Origin: Taenia hydatigena
Lineage: Eukaryota > Platyhelminthes > Cestoda > Cyclophyllidea > Taeniidae
Assembly: GCA_036345935.2 (NCBI GenBank)
Contig: JADWOT020000001.1
Coordinates: 32,309,971 to 32,373,970 of the forward strand
Length of the DNA: 64,000 bases
Direction of reading: 5' to 3'
Position numbers and translations under genes: made by a program. Position 1 is the stretch's first letter, and every line of letters begins with the position of its first letter. This document shows, piece by piece, positions 32,626 to 44,368 of this stretch. The notes under the pieces were generated by a model. It was given only the letters and a program-made list of their open reading frames with translations. It searched no databases and had not been told where the DNA came from.

Positions 32626-33450
32626 TTGCTGTGAAACATGTTGTGTAGAGGGCCTCGGTGATGGCTGAATGGTAGGTTGCTCAACTTTGACGGCATGAGT
32701 TGGTGTCTCTGAGTGAGGTGGGCGCAGCAGGGGTAGGAGCGGAGGAAGAAGGAGTGGCTAGTGGGAAGCCTTGGCATCACTACGCAGACTGTACTTTGTA
32801 GCAGTCTCAATAGTTTGCTTGTTGAGGTGTTTGTTTCTTGTTTTCCTATCAGTAGTTATGGTTGTGGATGTTAGCTTTGCAGTGCATTGGAGCCTCACAC
32901 ATTGTTTGGTTTTTTTTCTTTTCAGATGCTACAAGCTTACCTTGGTGGTTGTGATGGTGAAGTAACATCTGATGAGTGTGTGAAATGATAGGCAATGCAA
33001 GATGTTTGAGTGGTTCGCGGTGGTGGTGGCGGTAGGGGCGTTTCCGTCTGGATTGTGCAATGCGGCTGTCTGCATGGACGACAGGGTCTACTGCTGCTAT
33101 TATGTCTCCGTCTCTTTGTCTTTGCGGGCATGGGTGGCTGGGTGGGTAAGTGGGTGGCGGCGAAGGAAGGGAAAGGCTGGGAAAGCTCTGCCGTAATTGT
33201 ATGAAAGAGTGAAGGAGGCGTTCTCTTACGAAGACGACGACGACGACGAATGAAAGGACTATGGGTCGGTGCTCACTGGCGGCAACTGCGGCATATTTTG
33301 CTTCCAGAGATACGGGAATGTATTTGCTGTGGGAAGGTGGAGGTTAATTTGTTGCTGACTGTAAAGGTGATGAATAGTGGTGCATCAGCTCAGAGGCGGT
33401 AAGTAGTCGAGTAGGTGTCCACTGTTGGGTGTGTTGGGCGCGAACTATTT

Positions 33451-33484
33451 GGGGGGAGGAAGAGGCGGGGGAGGGGGGTGGGGA
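33451..33484 (+). repeat. G-quadruplex-prone G-rich tract
   Basis: Four runs of at least four G (6, 5, 6 and 4), with loops of 10, 1 and 1 bases, meet the usual G4 pattern. The matching place in copy F (about 42,318-42,335) retains only shorter runs, so the tract expanded in E after duplication. Confidence 0.5.
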
Positions 33485-33913
33485 GCGGTTGTCGTGCTAC
33501 TCTCACTGTTATTGGGACTTAGTCTGAGGAGAGAGAATGGATGGAAAAGGATTTGAAAAGAAGGCAGTGGGAGTGGTGGCGTGGGGAACACCTAGGGCAG
33601 AAAGCTAAGGCGGTTTTCAGCCCCACTCGGACTAATTACTATCGGGGTTGGGGGTTAAGGGTGGCTGGTACGCTGTGGCATGGCGCTAGGGTGCATTGTT
33701 GGTGGTCCTTCGTGTCGACATGCGGGTTGTTGGTGCTCTTGTTGACCTGTGCTTTGCTCTTAGAAGGAGAGTGAGGAAGTACTGCCACCTTACAGCTATT
33801 TCTCAACGTCTCAGGTGCAATGCTTGCAGAATACCTGGAGGATGGGGAGATGGTGGGTACTCCACGGCACATCGACGGTTGGTGGACGCGGTTGGATCGA
33901 CCCAAGGGGTGAC

Positions 33914-34460
33914 TGTGTTAATGGTGGCGGTAGTGCCGGGGGTGGATCCTTTCTCAACGATCTATGGCTTTGATGAGCATTCTTGAGCCGCTGTTTACCG
34001 ACTCACCCACCCATCCACCCACCAACTCATCCGCCAGTGCATGCTCTGCCCGATGTCGTCGAGGACATAGGATGTTTGGAAGAGGTGGTTGGAAGTACCC
34101 TCCCGTCTGTGCAGAATACCACACGTGAATTTGTTCCCCTTCGCTGCCCTCTTCTGCCCTCCTGCCTTCCTCCCTCTTCTTCTTCTGCTGCTGCTGCTGC
34201 TGCTTGAAGTAGTGCGAATACTTTATTTATTACTATTGCTGCTACCATTGATAATACTAAACTATTGCTACCGTTGAAACCAGTAAAGGCGCCCTCCTTC
34301 CTTCCGGATATGCAGAATGTGTTGGATATTTAGGAGTGGGTAGAGACACCACGTGGCAAAAACCTGTGGGGGAATGCAGACTGCTGGTGCCGCGTTGCCC
34401 TCAACTTCGACCACTTACCGTATATTCACATCCATTCTGCAAAGAATGCCTTTCTTGGTT
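33914..34460 (+). repeat. Segment nested in copy E
   Basis: Copy F has no counterpart at this position. The inner part (about 33,920-34,165: ggtggcggtagtgccg, ctatggctttgatgagc, gctgtttaccgactc, gatgtcgtcgagg) repeats the right-hand region of the same family seen at 44,125-44,330 and 35,850-35,962. The junctions carry an imperfect repeat: cgacccaaggggtgac (33,898-33,913) versus cgactcgaggggcggc (34,461-34,476). This suggests nested insertion or internal recombination between element copies. A CTT/CTG run lies at 34,170-34,203. Confidence 0.45.
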
Positions 34461-35962
34461 CGACTCGAGGGGCGGCTCAACCTCTGTATGTTTTGCCTTT
34501 TCCACTGTGTCCTGTTCCCGCCAATGCGGCTGGCGCCACTGCTGTTGCTGCGTATGCGCGAGCATCACTGGTGAGGACCTTCGTTCCTTCATCCAACGAT
34601 TCCTATTGCAACAACAGTTTCGTAAGTCCTTTACATTGATTAGCTGTTATTCGTGGCGTCTCGCCTTTCTGCAACACGTGACGACACAAGAGCTTCAAAT
34701 TATTACAGACTCACTGCGGATAATGTGTTTTGTCTGGGTGTACAAGTGAATCATCCACATCAAGTTTCGTGCCTCTCTTGGATTTATGCAGTCTCTATGC
34801 AGTTAACTTGCTCATTGAAATGCATGCACTGTGTTGACTTATGCACGTAAACAAAACCAAACCAAGGGCGATGTGCTTGTAGCGGGTTATATTAATGCTT
34901 ATTCAAAATACGGGTTTGTTTTGCAAGAAAACACGGCTGGTAAGGTGTTGTTTTGAAGTTTATAGGTTCCTTGTATCCTGAAAAGGTAGGAGATGGTGGA
35001 GGAAAAGACAAAAATGTAGTTTACAGCCTTAAGGTACTAGCAGTAGTCAGTATTTGCGGTTGAACTAATTGTTGGAAAGGTTTAAACGTACTCAAGGGTT
35101 AATGTTAATGTTAATCTTGCCAACTGTAGTCACGGAGAGGACGCCAGTTCCTCACTGATGCGAAAGTCTAAGTTGGCGTTAGAAAAGGCGGATTGGTAAG
35201 TACTTTTGAAAGACTGTCGCCTTCACCTCAAAAGTCTTTGGAAGAGGAAGTGTGGCGATTAGGTGTTGTTTAGAGTGATTGAATGGGTCCTTCGCAGTGG
35301 TAAAGAACGATGCTTTAAAATGTGCATATTTCATAGTCGCTGGTGAAGACTGTTTCAGAGACTGGTCCGGTACATTAAAGGAAGTTGTGAATAAAGCAGT
35401 GAAGGAAACAAATTATCTAGCATAAATGTGAAAGAGTGTCTGATCTGGCTCCACCTGAGTGTGTGACTAAGGTGGCTCTGATTACAACCAGGGCTCAAGT
35501 AATGCTTTAGCCCCCATTTTCTGAATTGGATATCTTGTAGAAGAAATGGTTCGAATAATGCGAAGGTAGTAGGATGGGAATGTCAGTCATGAAGTAATAT
35601 TTTGTGCTCGTTTATGCGGATTTACAAAGGGTAGTGATGGGGACGTACATTTGGTTGGAATGAGCCTTTTTTTGGGTGTTGGGAAGACGTGGAAGAGAAT
35701 GGGAAAGTGGTGACGTGTTTAAAGTGATGAAAATGGCGTCTCTTGCACTTGTAGCGAGCCAAGTGGCATGAATGTGTCACGGAATGGCCTCGTGGGCACA
35801 TTGAGGCGAATGGTGGAACCAATTTCGGGCCCGCATCGGCTGGCGGTGTCATTGGTGGTGGTAGTGGTGGCGTTAGTGCCGGCGATAGATCCTCCTTTAT
35901 CGATCTATGGTTTCAATGGGCAGTCTTGAGGCGTTATTTACCGACTCACTCACCCGCCAGCC

Positions 35963-35963
35963 N
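35963..35963. other. Undetermined base at a junction of two repeats
   Basis: The only n in the window sits exactly where copy E loses its match to F (in cactcacccgccagcc) and repeat H copy 2 begins (ccttggtgactgcacc). A single n at such a point is typical of a collapsed gap or assembly join, so adjacency of E and H2 should not be trusted. Confidence 0.7.
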
Positions 35964-37185
35964 CCTTGGTGACTGCACCAGCTTTGGAGGGCGATGAGTC
36001 CTCTATGCTCGTTTTTGTTTAGGACTAACCAGATCCACTAGAATCAATTCTGCAACGCTGCCCATGTATCGTAACCGCTACTACTAATTAAGTTCGCAGA
36101 CTCATTTGTGGTAGTATTGCCTGGCACTAAAGAAACAACTGCCAAGAGTTGGACAGACGCTCCTCCATGTGAGCAGTTACTAGTTAGTTGACGTGTAGAA
36201 TTTGACCATAATTATTGCTATTATAATGGGGCAAATTTATGGTTGTATTAAATTGGGGAGGAAAAAGCGTCTGTCACGACTGGAATAAGCCCCTCAACGA
36301 CCAACAGACCTGCCCAGACTTCTACTGCAGTAACCATGACTGGCAGTGATTCGACCTGCGCTGCTTTGGTCATTGTAACTCTACTAGCTTTCGTGGCTGC
36401 TACGCTTTCGTGACTTTTCCCGTAGGTCCGTACAACCAATCACCAAGCGTCTCAGCTACTATGAATAGTGCAGATCCCTATTTGCGTTCATCAAAAAGGC
36501 TTTTTATTTTCTATTGCAGATTTCACTAAATACGGAAGATAGTTAGGTCGGCAGTCATCTATCCATGCAATGCCTTTACTTCCACTAAAGTGTGCAACTG
36601 CTGGAAACAAATGTTAAATGGCAACGGATTAGAGATGCTAGCATTTGCATTCGTCTACATCGACACTGAAGGGCGTTTACCCCTGTGAGGTAGGTAATCG
36701 AGAATCACTTAACTGCAACGGTACTTATCATGGTAAGGAATAAAAGACAACGCTGTAATGCATGACGAATCAGGCCAGCGAATGAAAACTTGCCTATCGT
36801 GGACAGTCGTCTCTGTGTGCAATATTGTTGCCTGTTTAAGGCAGGTGCATTAAAAGCTTAAATTGTTTCGACCATGCAACGTGTGTGTGTGTGTGTACAC
36901 CAGGCATGTGGGCGGATGAGGGCAAAGAGGAGTAGGGGTCGGTAACTTGGCAAGCACTTATTCCCTACGGGGCGTCTTCCTTCCGGCGGGAGAGGCGCGT
37001 TGTGTGGGTGGCGACTTAATGACCCTGAGACTAGCGAATGACTTTCACTCACACCTGGGCGCCATGGAATGACCTTGAGTCTAGCCAATGTCATTCTTTG
37101 ATGGTCACTTGCCTCCAGAGAGGGTTGAGATGTTATTGAAAACGATCATAAAAATATTAGAAAATTTCTCACAGAACAAGAAATA
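35964..37185 (+). repeat. Repeat family H, copy 2
   Basis: This is collinear with 11,665-13,240. It lacks about 370 bp of copy 1 and has extra segments near 36,168-36,225 and 36,530-36,600. The Ser/Thr-rich plus hydrophobic-tail frame is present at about 36,262-36,410 with an earlier stop. A GT dinucleotide run lies at 36,881-36,898. The left end coincides with the undetermined base at 35,963. Confidence 0.6.
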
Positions 37186-37189
37186 TCGA

Positions 37190-37635
37190 AGCAAGCAAAG
37201 CCACGGCGATTGGCCAGGCATCAAATCTGCATGAATGTTGAGAAGGAGTTGGACGAGGTTGAAGGCATTCTGCGTTGCCATCCCTCGTTGCATTTTCGAC
37301 CTACGAGCAACTTGGGTGGCTCATTTACATCCTTTGTTGCGCTTGCTGCTCGAAACCAGTAAATGGAAGTGCAGTTTGCGCTCTCCATATGACTTGGAGG
37401 AACCTTGCTGACACAGTGATGAGGCTTCTAACAGTAGTCATCATTTGGACTTAGAGTGGTACTGACGAGAACGACACCCTTTGATTGCTGGCAGCCAAGC
37501 CTACAATCCAGCACCGAAAAATTCACTCTAAAACGTTTTATTCTTACTGTAAACGGCTTGCATAAATGTAAGGAAAGGAGACTATGGAGCACACTGGATC
37601 TGCCCTCGAATGAAACTATTTTCACGTCACGATCG
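37190..37635. other. No gene recognised
   Basis: Open frames on both strands near 37,428-37,665 overlap each other and have no motif. There is no repeat match. Confidence 0.3.
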
Positions 37636-37639
37636 GGGC

Positions 37640-37870
37640 TGCTGGTTCGATGGATAATTTGCTGATCGCCTAGTCAGGTATTCAACAACAGACTTTGAAT
37701 GCGATCTAGACGGCTAACTGCCTAGTGGATTGTTGGGAGTCTAATGTCAAGCTAAGCAGATGATCAATTTCGGATCCACAGTCACATTCAACAATTGAGC
37801 TGTTATGGACACTACCAAACAATCAGACTGCAGGTCTGTCTACGCACCCCTGACACATAGGCAGCGTGGC
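37640..37870 (+). repeat. Repeat family Q, copy 2
   Basis: This is the counterpart of 18,810-19,110 with shared ctaagcagatgatcaat, ccacagtcacattca and aacaatcagactgcagg. It is diverged and non-coding. The stretch 37,870-38,320 after it has no supported feature. Confidence 0.4.
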
Positions 37871-38329
37871 ATAGCTGCTGCCGCTACACTGTGCCAAGGG
37901 GCAAGCCTCATCAAAACTGTGTGTTTCATCTGGATGGCTCGATGGTCGATGGAGTGAATGGTTCGACTGCTCAATCACTCAACAACTTGCGCAGCAGCGA
38001 AGACGAGCCACCCAGCCACCTTCCCATCCACTAGTCCTTTTAACTATCCACCCCGGTGGTATTCCACTTTGTATTCTAAATCTAACAACCAATGATCTAC
38101 ACTCTTTTCAACAGGTGCAAAGCAAGGAACGAATAGAGACAATTTTCTTCCTGCCAAATTCATTAGAGGCGACAACAAACACGGACGAGGTCGCTGCCCA
38201 TAAGAGAGGCAGTATGGAAGCATGAAAGGCAAAGTCGCCTTTAATGGAGGATTCAGTGTGCATAAAAATCGGCATTGATGCGAGTATTTTGCTTCACTGT
38301 GGCAAAAGATCCAAGGTCAGTACTGGGAG

Positions 38330-38760
38330 GTACTGGCTGCTGACAAATGTTTTGCATCAGTTACTTATTTGAATAGGCCTGCCTCTTGGCTCGGGCAGCG
38401 CAGGATACAGTACGCGATTTCTTTTCTTTGCCCACTGATCCGTTCGGTGGTAGGACAGCGGCTCTTTGTTCCTGCCACCAGGTCACCTTGCCTGACATTC
38501 GCTTCATAAAGATGTTCAAATTCACTTGGGGCCAGGACTGGCTGCCACAAAAGTTGAATGCAGCCATTCAGTTGGGTCGATTTTCTGCGGTAAATAAGCA
38601 CGCACAATATGGATGGCGGTTGACCTTCCTGCCATCCGTGCTGCCGGTGGACCTCAGCTTGCATAGTAAGAAAAAACAAACTTGATGTTTCCTATTACGC
38701 CTTGAGTTTTTTGAACTCGTAGCAGTTTAGACGGTCAATTTTCTGACAGGATTTTGAGTT
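38330..38760 (+). repeat. Repeat family L, longest copy; possible BEL/Pao-type relic
   Basis: The plus frame 38,386-38,685 is open and reads AAQDTVRDFFSLPTDPFGG, then MFKFTWGQDWLPQKLNAAIQ and YGWRLTFLPSVLPVDLSLH. The other L copies support the same order of blocks, with DPLG in place of DPFG at 3.3 kb. The spacing of D-P-L-G and W-x-x-x-LP suggests the region following the reverse transcriptase of BEL/Pao LTR retrotransposons. There is no catalytic motif, start or LTR nearby. The family suggestion is tentative. Confidence 0.4.
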
Positions 38761-38764
38761 TGTG

Positions 38765-39450
38765 AACATTCCTTAAATTTGTATTTGGAAACGCACTGTT
38801 TGAGTTAGGAATGGGGAACGTCACAATGAGTCATTTAAATAGCCAATTTTACCTACTGATTCTCAAAGATGGGCTCTAAGGCTGATTACTTGCTCTCCTA
38901 CCTAGCCTGCCTTGAGGAGAGGCGTGCCTGACTGCCCATAGATGAGTGTTACTGTCTGCTTAACCAAAGCAGGTACAGCCGACTCGTACAAGAAAACAAA
39001 GAGGACCTGTTAATCACATCATGTGATAATGAAGTGAGTGAACGTTTGGCTCCCCCTATCCGAGGCTTTGGGAGTCGCGTTGCCTGAATGAGATTGTGCT
39101 GTGGAGGGCGACGCAATATCCATCATTCCGGCTGTCGCTTAAGAGGCGATGTCTGAGAGGGACCTAGACCTTATCAACCAGTAAATTGGTCTCGTCAAGT
39201 ATGCTGAAAGCACGCGAATTAGTTGCACCACTTAAGGCCGTACGATTTGAGATTGTGGCTTCGATTGTTATGCGTAATGGCAGCTCCTTTTCATGATGCT
39301 TTTGAAATGTGGAAGTTTGTTATGCACTGCAGGTTACTTTGGCATTAGTTGGCAAGAAGAGGGGAAGGTAAGTGACAAGTCCGGTTGATTAGGTGTCAAC
39401 AGAATGTGTGTGGGCGACATCGGAGCAGAAGTAGGCAAAACTAACTGCAG
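38765..39450. other. No gene recognised
   Basis: Nothing supportable was found. There are only very short frames and no self-match within the window. Confidence 0.35.
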
Positions 39451-39454
39451 AATG

Positions 39455-39560
39455 CTAAGGTCGAATACATATATTCACCGAACAGAGGGAAAAAGACTGC
39501 TGGCATGGCCCGGAGGCCAGCCCACGCAGCTAGGGCAGTTCGGCTACCTCTGTGACCTTG
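39455..39560 (-). repeat. Repeat family P, short minus copy
   Basis: This contains gaatacatatattc, cgaacagaggg, tgctggcatggcccgg and ggccagcccacgcagct, matching the complement of 10,670-10,750. It lies immediately before copy F. Confidence 0.5.
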
Positions 39561-39785
39561 ACAGAAACCGGTAGTTCTAACAAACAAAGTGCTACAATGA
39601 CAGCTACCACACGAGGTAGAGGGTCAGGTAGCACTCCACTGAATGGAACAACTGCCAATGCGACTGATGCTCAAATCAGGAAGCAATGACGAAGTTGATG
39701 CTTGAATCAGGAAGTAATTATGAAGTTGGCTACTGTGCCACCGCGTCTACGTGTAGTGAGATGTGCAGGCATCGCAACCGCAAAT

Positions 39786-40555
39786 TGCCAACTCAGAACG
39801 TAGCTTACACCCCACCAGCCAAGAAGACTTTCAACAGAATTTCATAGGAATGCGTATCTTTTGTAAAGGTGATTGACACATGCAAGACCATGTGGGTAGG
39901 GTCAGTCCATTGCTCCATTTGAGCAACCCGTCTATTCGCTTTGAATGTGAACCTTGCTACAAAACAAATGCTTGAAGCAATTTGAAGTGTACAGCTACTT
40001 GACAAGACGACATTGCTCGCTGTAGTTTGAACCACTTTCACGATTTGTTGGCAAACCTAACAGTATCACTATTATGCATTTATATTACTGATATACAAAT
40101 ATTAACAACTTTCTCGTATTGCTCACTTTGTAAATTGGAATTAGTGTGTTTGCTACTTAACTTGTACGCGAAAGTCGAAACTTCAAGTATTTGTCGTAAT
40201 TATAATCCCATCGTAAATGCATAAATATTTAAAGTTTGTTTGTATTACCGGACGAACTATGAACTGGTTAATCGGATTTGTGCGGGGCTCGCGTAAGTGG
40301 TGCGCGTTTACGGGGATAATTTTTGTGGAGTAATGCGCCTTTATCCGCTGCTAAAAGTTGGGAGCTCGGTAAGTATTGAGTATCTTTCGAGTATTTTTAG
40401 TTAGTCAGTTGTTGTGAGGTACTTTAAATGTCAACTTTCTTTTTTTATACACATACTTGTTGGGGTAGAAGCAAATGCCTCTTAATGTGAATGTTGACGG
40501 CTACTTCTCAACTGCAAGGTCTCCTCATGTGCATTTTTCGCTGTGTAGAGATAAA
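39786..40555 (+). repeat. Left inverted arm of element F
   Basis: The reverse complement of this arm aligns nearly end to end with 44,369-45,138, at roughly three-quarters identity by eye. Paired landmarks are gtagcttacaccccacc with ggtggggtgtaagctac at the outer tips, and tgcatttttcgctgtg with agcgaaaaatgca near the core. It carries an open minus-strand frame with the NRRVAQMEQW segment. Confidence 0.65.
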
Positions 40556-42537
40556 TTGCGGCTGTTGCAGCAGATTGTGGGGTTGTTTGTTTTTAATGAC
40601 ATTTGAAATTGAGTAATAAGGCGTAATTTTGTGGAGAGGTGCTAAAACCCTACGAAATGCTTAGCAATTACTTGCTTGGTGGTTTCTTGAGATTAAGCAC
40701 CCATTTTATAAGTGTGTGTAGATACATGCATCTGCTTTATTTCTCAGTTTATTTGTTAGACTAACCGTTCCAGAAATGGGTGCAGTTGCTGTCACAACTT
40801 TTTGTTTTCCATTTGCACTGCCTGATTGCGTTGAATTTTTTACTGCAAAACACTTCTTTGGATTAAGTACGATTGCTTTGGCTGTTTTTAAGCGGTTTGT
40901 TATTTTAGTAAGAATGAGTTTTGATGAATGAAGCCCAATTTGATGAAGGGACGTGTAACTTTGGTAAAGTAAACGCAAAAGTCTCATAATGTGGCTGTTG
41001 GGACGTTTGTCTTCAAACTACGATGCCTACTCATGCGCACTTTTCGCTGTATGGCACTTGAAGCGAAAGTTAAGATTGTTTCGGCAACTTGTAATTTGTT
41101 TGCTTTCTAATGACGATAGATTTTGTTGGGAGGAGTCCTAACATTGCTAAGGCCATGGTGACCTATCATTGTTGTTTTTTGCTAATAAGTATTCACTATA
41201 TTCATAAATGTTATTGTGCATTATTTAGCTCGTTTTCGTGCTGGAATAGACACTGAAGAAGACGAAGAAGCTGCAGCAGTAATGGGCACGAATCTTGCCT
41301 TTGTTATCACTTCACATATTTCTCAGGTAAGATTGGATTGTGGTAAATGAATTGTTGCTGTCCCTTTTTGTGTGCAGTAATGGAATCGATGTGCGTTCAT
41401 ATGTTGGGTGGGAAAGCGCTGTTCTTTATCTGCTTTACCTGCGCTATTCTCATCACTATGATATGCGTGTTGTTGGAGCACATATGGATGGTGGAGGAGT
41501 GGGGGCAGGGCCGGGGTTGCTTGTTTGTGTTGATGTGATCATTGCTGTGAAACATGTTGTGTAGAGGGCCTCGGTGATGGCTGAATGGTAGGTTGCTCAG
41601 CTTTGACGGCATGGGTGGGAAGCTTTGGCGTCACCACGCAGACTGTACTTTGTAGCAGTCTTAAGTGTTTGCTTGTTGAGTTGTGTGTTTCTTTTTTTCC
41701 TATTAGTAGTTATGTTTGTGGATGTTGGCTTTGCAGCGCATTAGAGCCTCACACATCGGTCTTTCCATTATTTAGTTTTTTTTCCTTTTTAGATGCTACA
41801 AACTTACCCTGATGGTTGTGATGGTGAAGTAACATGTGATGAGTGTGTGGGGAATGGTAGGCACTGCAAGATGTTGGAATGATTTGCGATAGCGGTGGCG
41901 GTGGTGGCGTCTCCGTCTGGGTTGTGCGATGCGACTGTTGGCGTGGACGACAGGGTCTACTACTGCTATTATGCCTCCGTATGTTTGTCTTTGCGGGCAT
42001 GGGTGGCTGGGTGAGTAAGTGGGTGGGTGGCGACGAAGGAGGGGAAAGGCTGGGGCAGCACTGCCGAGGGTGTGTGAAAGAGTGAAGGAGACGTTCTCTT
42101 ACGACGACGACAACGAATGGAAGCGCAATGGCTTAGAGCCCACTGGTGGCAACTGCGGCATGTTTTGTTTCCGTAGGCACGGAAATGTATTTGCTGTGGG
42201 AGGGTGGAGGTTGATTTTTTGCTGACTGCATAGGTGATAAGTAGTGATGCATCAGTTCAGAGGAGGTAAGTAAGTGAGTTGGTCTCCACTGTTGGGTGTG
42301 TTGGGCACGAACTATTGAGGGAGGCGGGGGCGGGTGTTGTGCTACTCCCACTGCTATTGCAACTTAGCCTTAGGAGTGAGAACGGATGGAAAAGGAGTTG
42401 AAAAGGATGGAGTGGGAGAGACGGCGTGGAAAACATCTAAGGCAGAAAGCTGAGGTGGTTTTCGACCTCACCTGGACTAATTACTATCGGGTTTGGGGTT
42501 GGGGTGGGATGGTGGCTTGTATGCTGTGGCATGACGC

Positions 42538-43014
42538 TTGGGTGGATTTCCGGTGGTCCCTCGTGTTGGCATGAGGATTGGGTGTGCCCTTGGCGATCTA
42601 CGTTTTGCTCTTAGGAGGAGATTTATTTCCGAGCTATATATCAGTGTTTCAGGTGCAATTCTCCCGGCCTACCTGGAGGATGGGGATATGGTGGGTACTC
42701 CACGGCACATCGACGGTTGGTGGACGTGGTTGGACCGACTTAAGGGGCGACTCAGCCTTTCTATGCTTTGTCTCCTCACTGTGTCCTGCTTCCGCCAATG
42801 CGGCTGGTGCCACTGCTGTTGTTGCGTATGCGTGAACATCACCGGTGAGGACATTCGTTCCTTCATCCAACGATCCCTATCGCAACAACATTACCGTAAG
42901 TCCTTTACATTCATCAGCAGTTATCAATGGCGTCTCGTCTTTCTGCAACACGTGGCGACACAAGAACTTCAAGTTATTACAGACTCGCTGCGGGTAATGT
43001 GTTTTGTGTAGGTT
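42538..43014 (+). other. Open frame in core of F, probably not a gene
   Basis: One frame stays open for 157 codons after a possible acceptor (gtgtttcag at about 42,651). It includes TPRHIDGWWTWLDRLKG, a Cys-rich CHCCCCVC stretch, and GEDIRSFIQRSL. In copy E the same frame is split by the nested segment. In the 76 codons that can be compared there are 25 base changes, of which only a few are synonymous. That pattern is what neutral drift produces, so it is likely an accidental open frame. Confidence 0.2.
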
Positions 43015-44368
43015 TAAAAGTCAAATCATCCATATTAAGTTTCGTGCCTTTCTTGGATTCATGCAAAGTCTCTATGCAGTTAACTTGCTCATTAAAATGC
43101 AAGCACTCTCGTGACGACTTATGCAGGTAGCCAAAACCAAACCAAAGGTGATGTGCTCGTAGCAGGTTATATCAATGTTTATGCAAAATACGGGTTTTTC
43201 TGCGAAAAATCACGGCTGGTAAGGTGTTCTTTTTGAAGTCGTCAGGTTTCTTGTGTCTTGAAAGGTAGAACGTGTTGGAGGAAAAGATGGAAATGTATTT
43301 TGCAGCATTAAAGTACTAGCAGTAGTGAGTATTTGCGGTTGAACTAATGGTTGGAAAGGCTTAAACGCATCTAAGGGTGTAAATGTTAATCTTACCGACT
43401 GTAATGAGGGAGAGAACGCTGGTTCCTCACTAATGCGAAAGCTTAACTTGGCACTAGAAAGGGCAAATCGGTACTTACTTTTGAGAGACTGTCGTCTTCA
43501 CTTTAAAAGTCGTTGGATGAGGAAGTGTGGCGATTAGGTGCTGTTCACAGCGATTGAATAGGTCCTTTGCAGTAGTAAGGGACGATGCTTTGAAATGTGC
43601 ATATTTCATGGTCGCTGACGGAGGAAGTTTCAGGGACTGGTCTGGTGCATTCGACAAAGTTGTGACTATGGCAGAAAAAGAAACAAATTATCTAGCAGAA
43701 ATGTGAAAATGTGTCTGATTTGGCTCCACCCGAGTGTGTGATCAGGGTAGCTCTGATTACAGCCAGTGCTTAAGTAATGCTGTAGCCTCGATTTTCGAAA
43801 TTGGATTTCTTGTAGAAAAAACGGTTAGAATTGTGCAAAGGTAGTAGGATGGAAATGTCAGTCATGAGATAATATTTTGTGTTCGTTTATGCGGACTTAC
43901 AAAGGGTAGTGGTGGGGACGTACATTTGGTTGGAATGAGCATGCTTTATGGGTGTTGGGCAGATGTGGAAGAGGATGGGAAAGTAGTGATGTGTGTAGAG
44001 TGATGAAAATGGCGTCTTTTGCACTTGTAGCGAGGCAAGCAGCATCAGTGTGTCACGGAGTGGATTTGTGGACACATTGAGGTGAAATGCTGGGACCAAT
44101 GTTGGGCCCGCATCAGCCGGCGGTGTCATTGGTGGTGGCGGTGGTGCGGGGGATGGATCCTCCTTCAATTATCTATGGCTTCAATGAGCAGTCCTGAGGC
44201 GCTGTTTACCGACTCACTCACCCACCCGCCAGCCCATGCTCTGCCCGATGTCGTGGAGGGCATAGGATGTATGGAAGAGGGGGTTGAAAGCACCCTCCTG
44301 CCTGTGCGGAAAAACACGTGAATTTGTTCCCCTCCCCTCCCGTCCTCTTCCCTTCCCTGCCCTCCTGT

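Larger units (their letters stand above)
30480..35962 (+). mobile_element. Family E/F large element, copy E, interrupted
   Basis: This is collinear with copy F (39,598-44,370), starting at atgacagctaccacacgagg. The left arm (from about 30,660) matches the left inverted arm of F. Interruptions relative to F are a 216-bp insertion in the arm (31,011-31,226) and a segment of about 550 bp (33,914-34,460) that partly repeats the element's own right-hand region. The copy is cut off at the undetermined base 35,963, so the right inverted arm present in F is absent. Frames here differ from F mostly by amino-acid-changing substitutions and stops. No transposase was found. Confidence 0.6.

Noticed and set aside
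34170..34205. Coding polyglutamine or polyalanine tract
   Set aside because: The CTT/CTG run is a simple repeat in the nested segment of E. Its frames are short and are not shared with F.
34456..34470. tRNA gene from a B-box-like ggttcgactcg
   Set aside because: No A box or acceptor stem at suitable distance; it is a junction sequence of the nested segment.
40260..40310. Spliced-leader RNA gene
   Set aside because: The string ggttaatcgg recalled a flatworm spliced leader, but the rest of the leader and an Sm-type site are absent and the stretch is part of the element arm.
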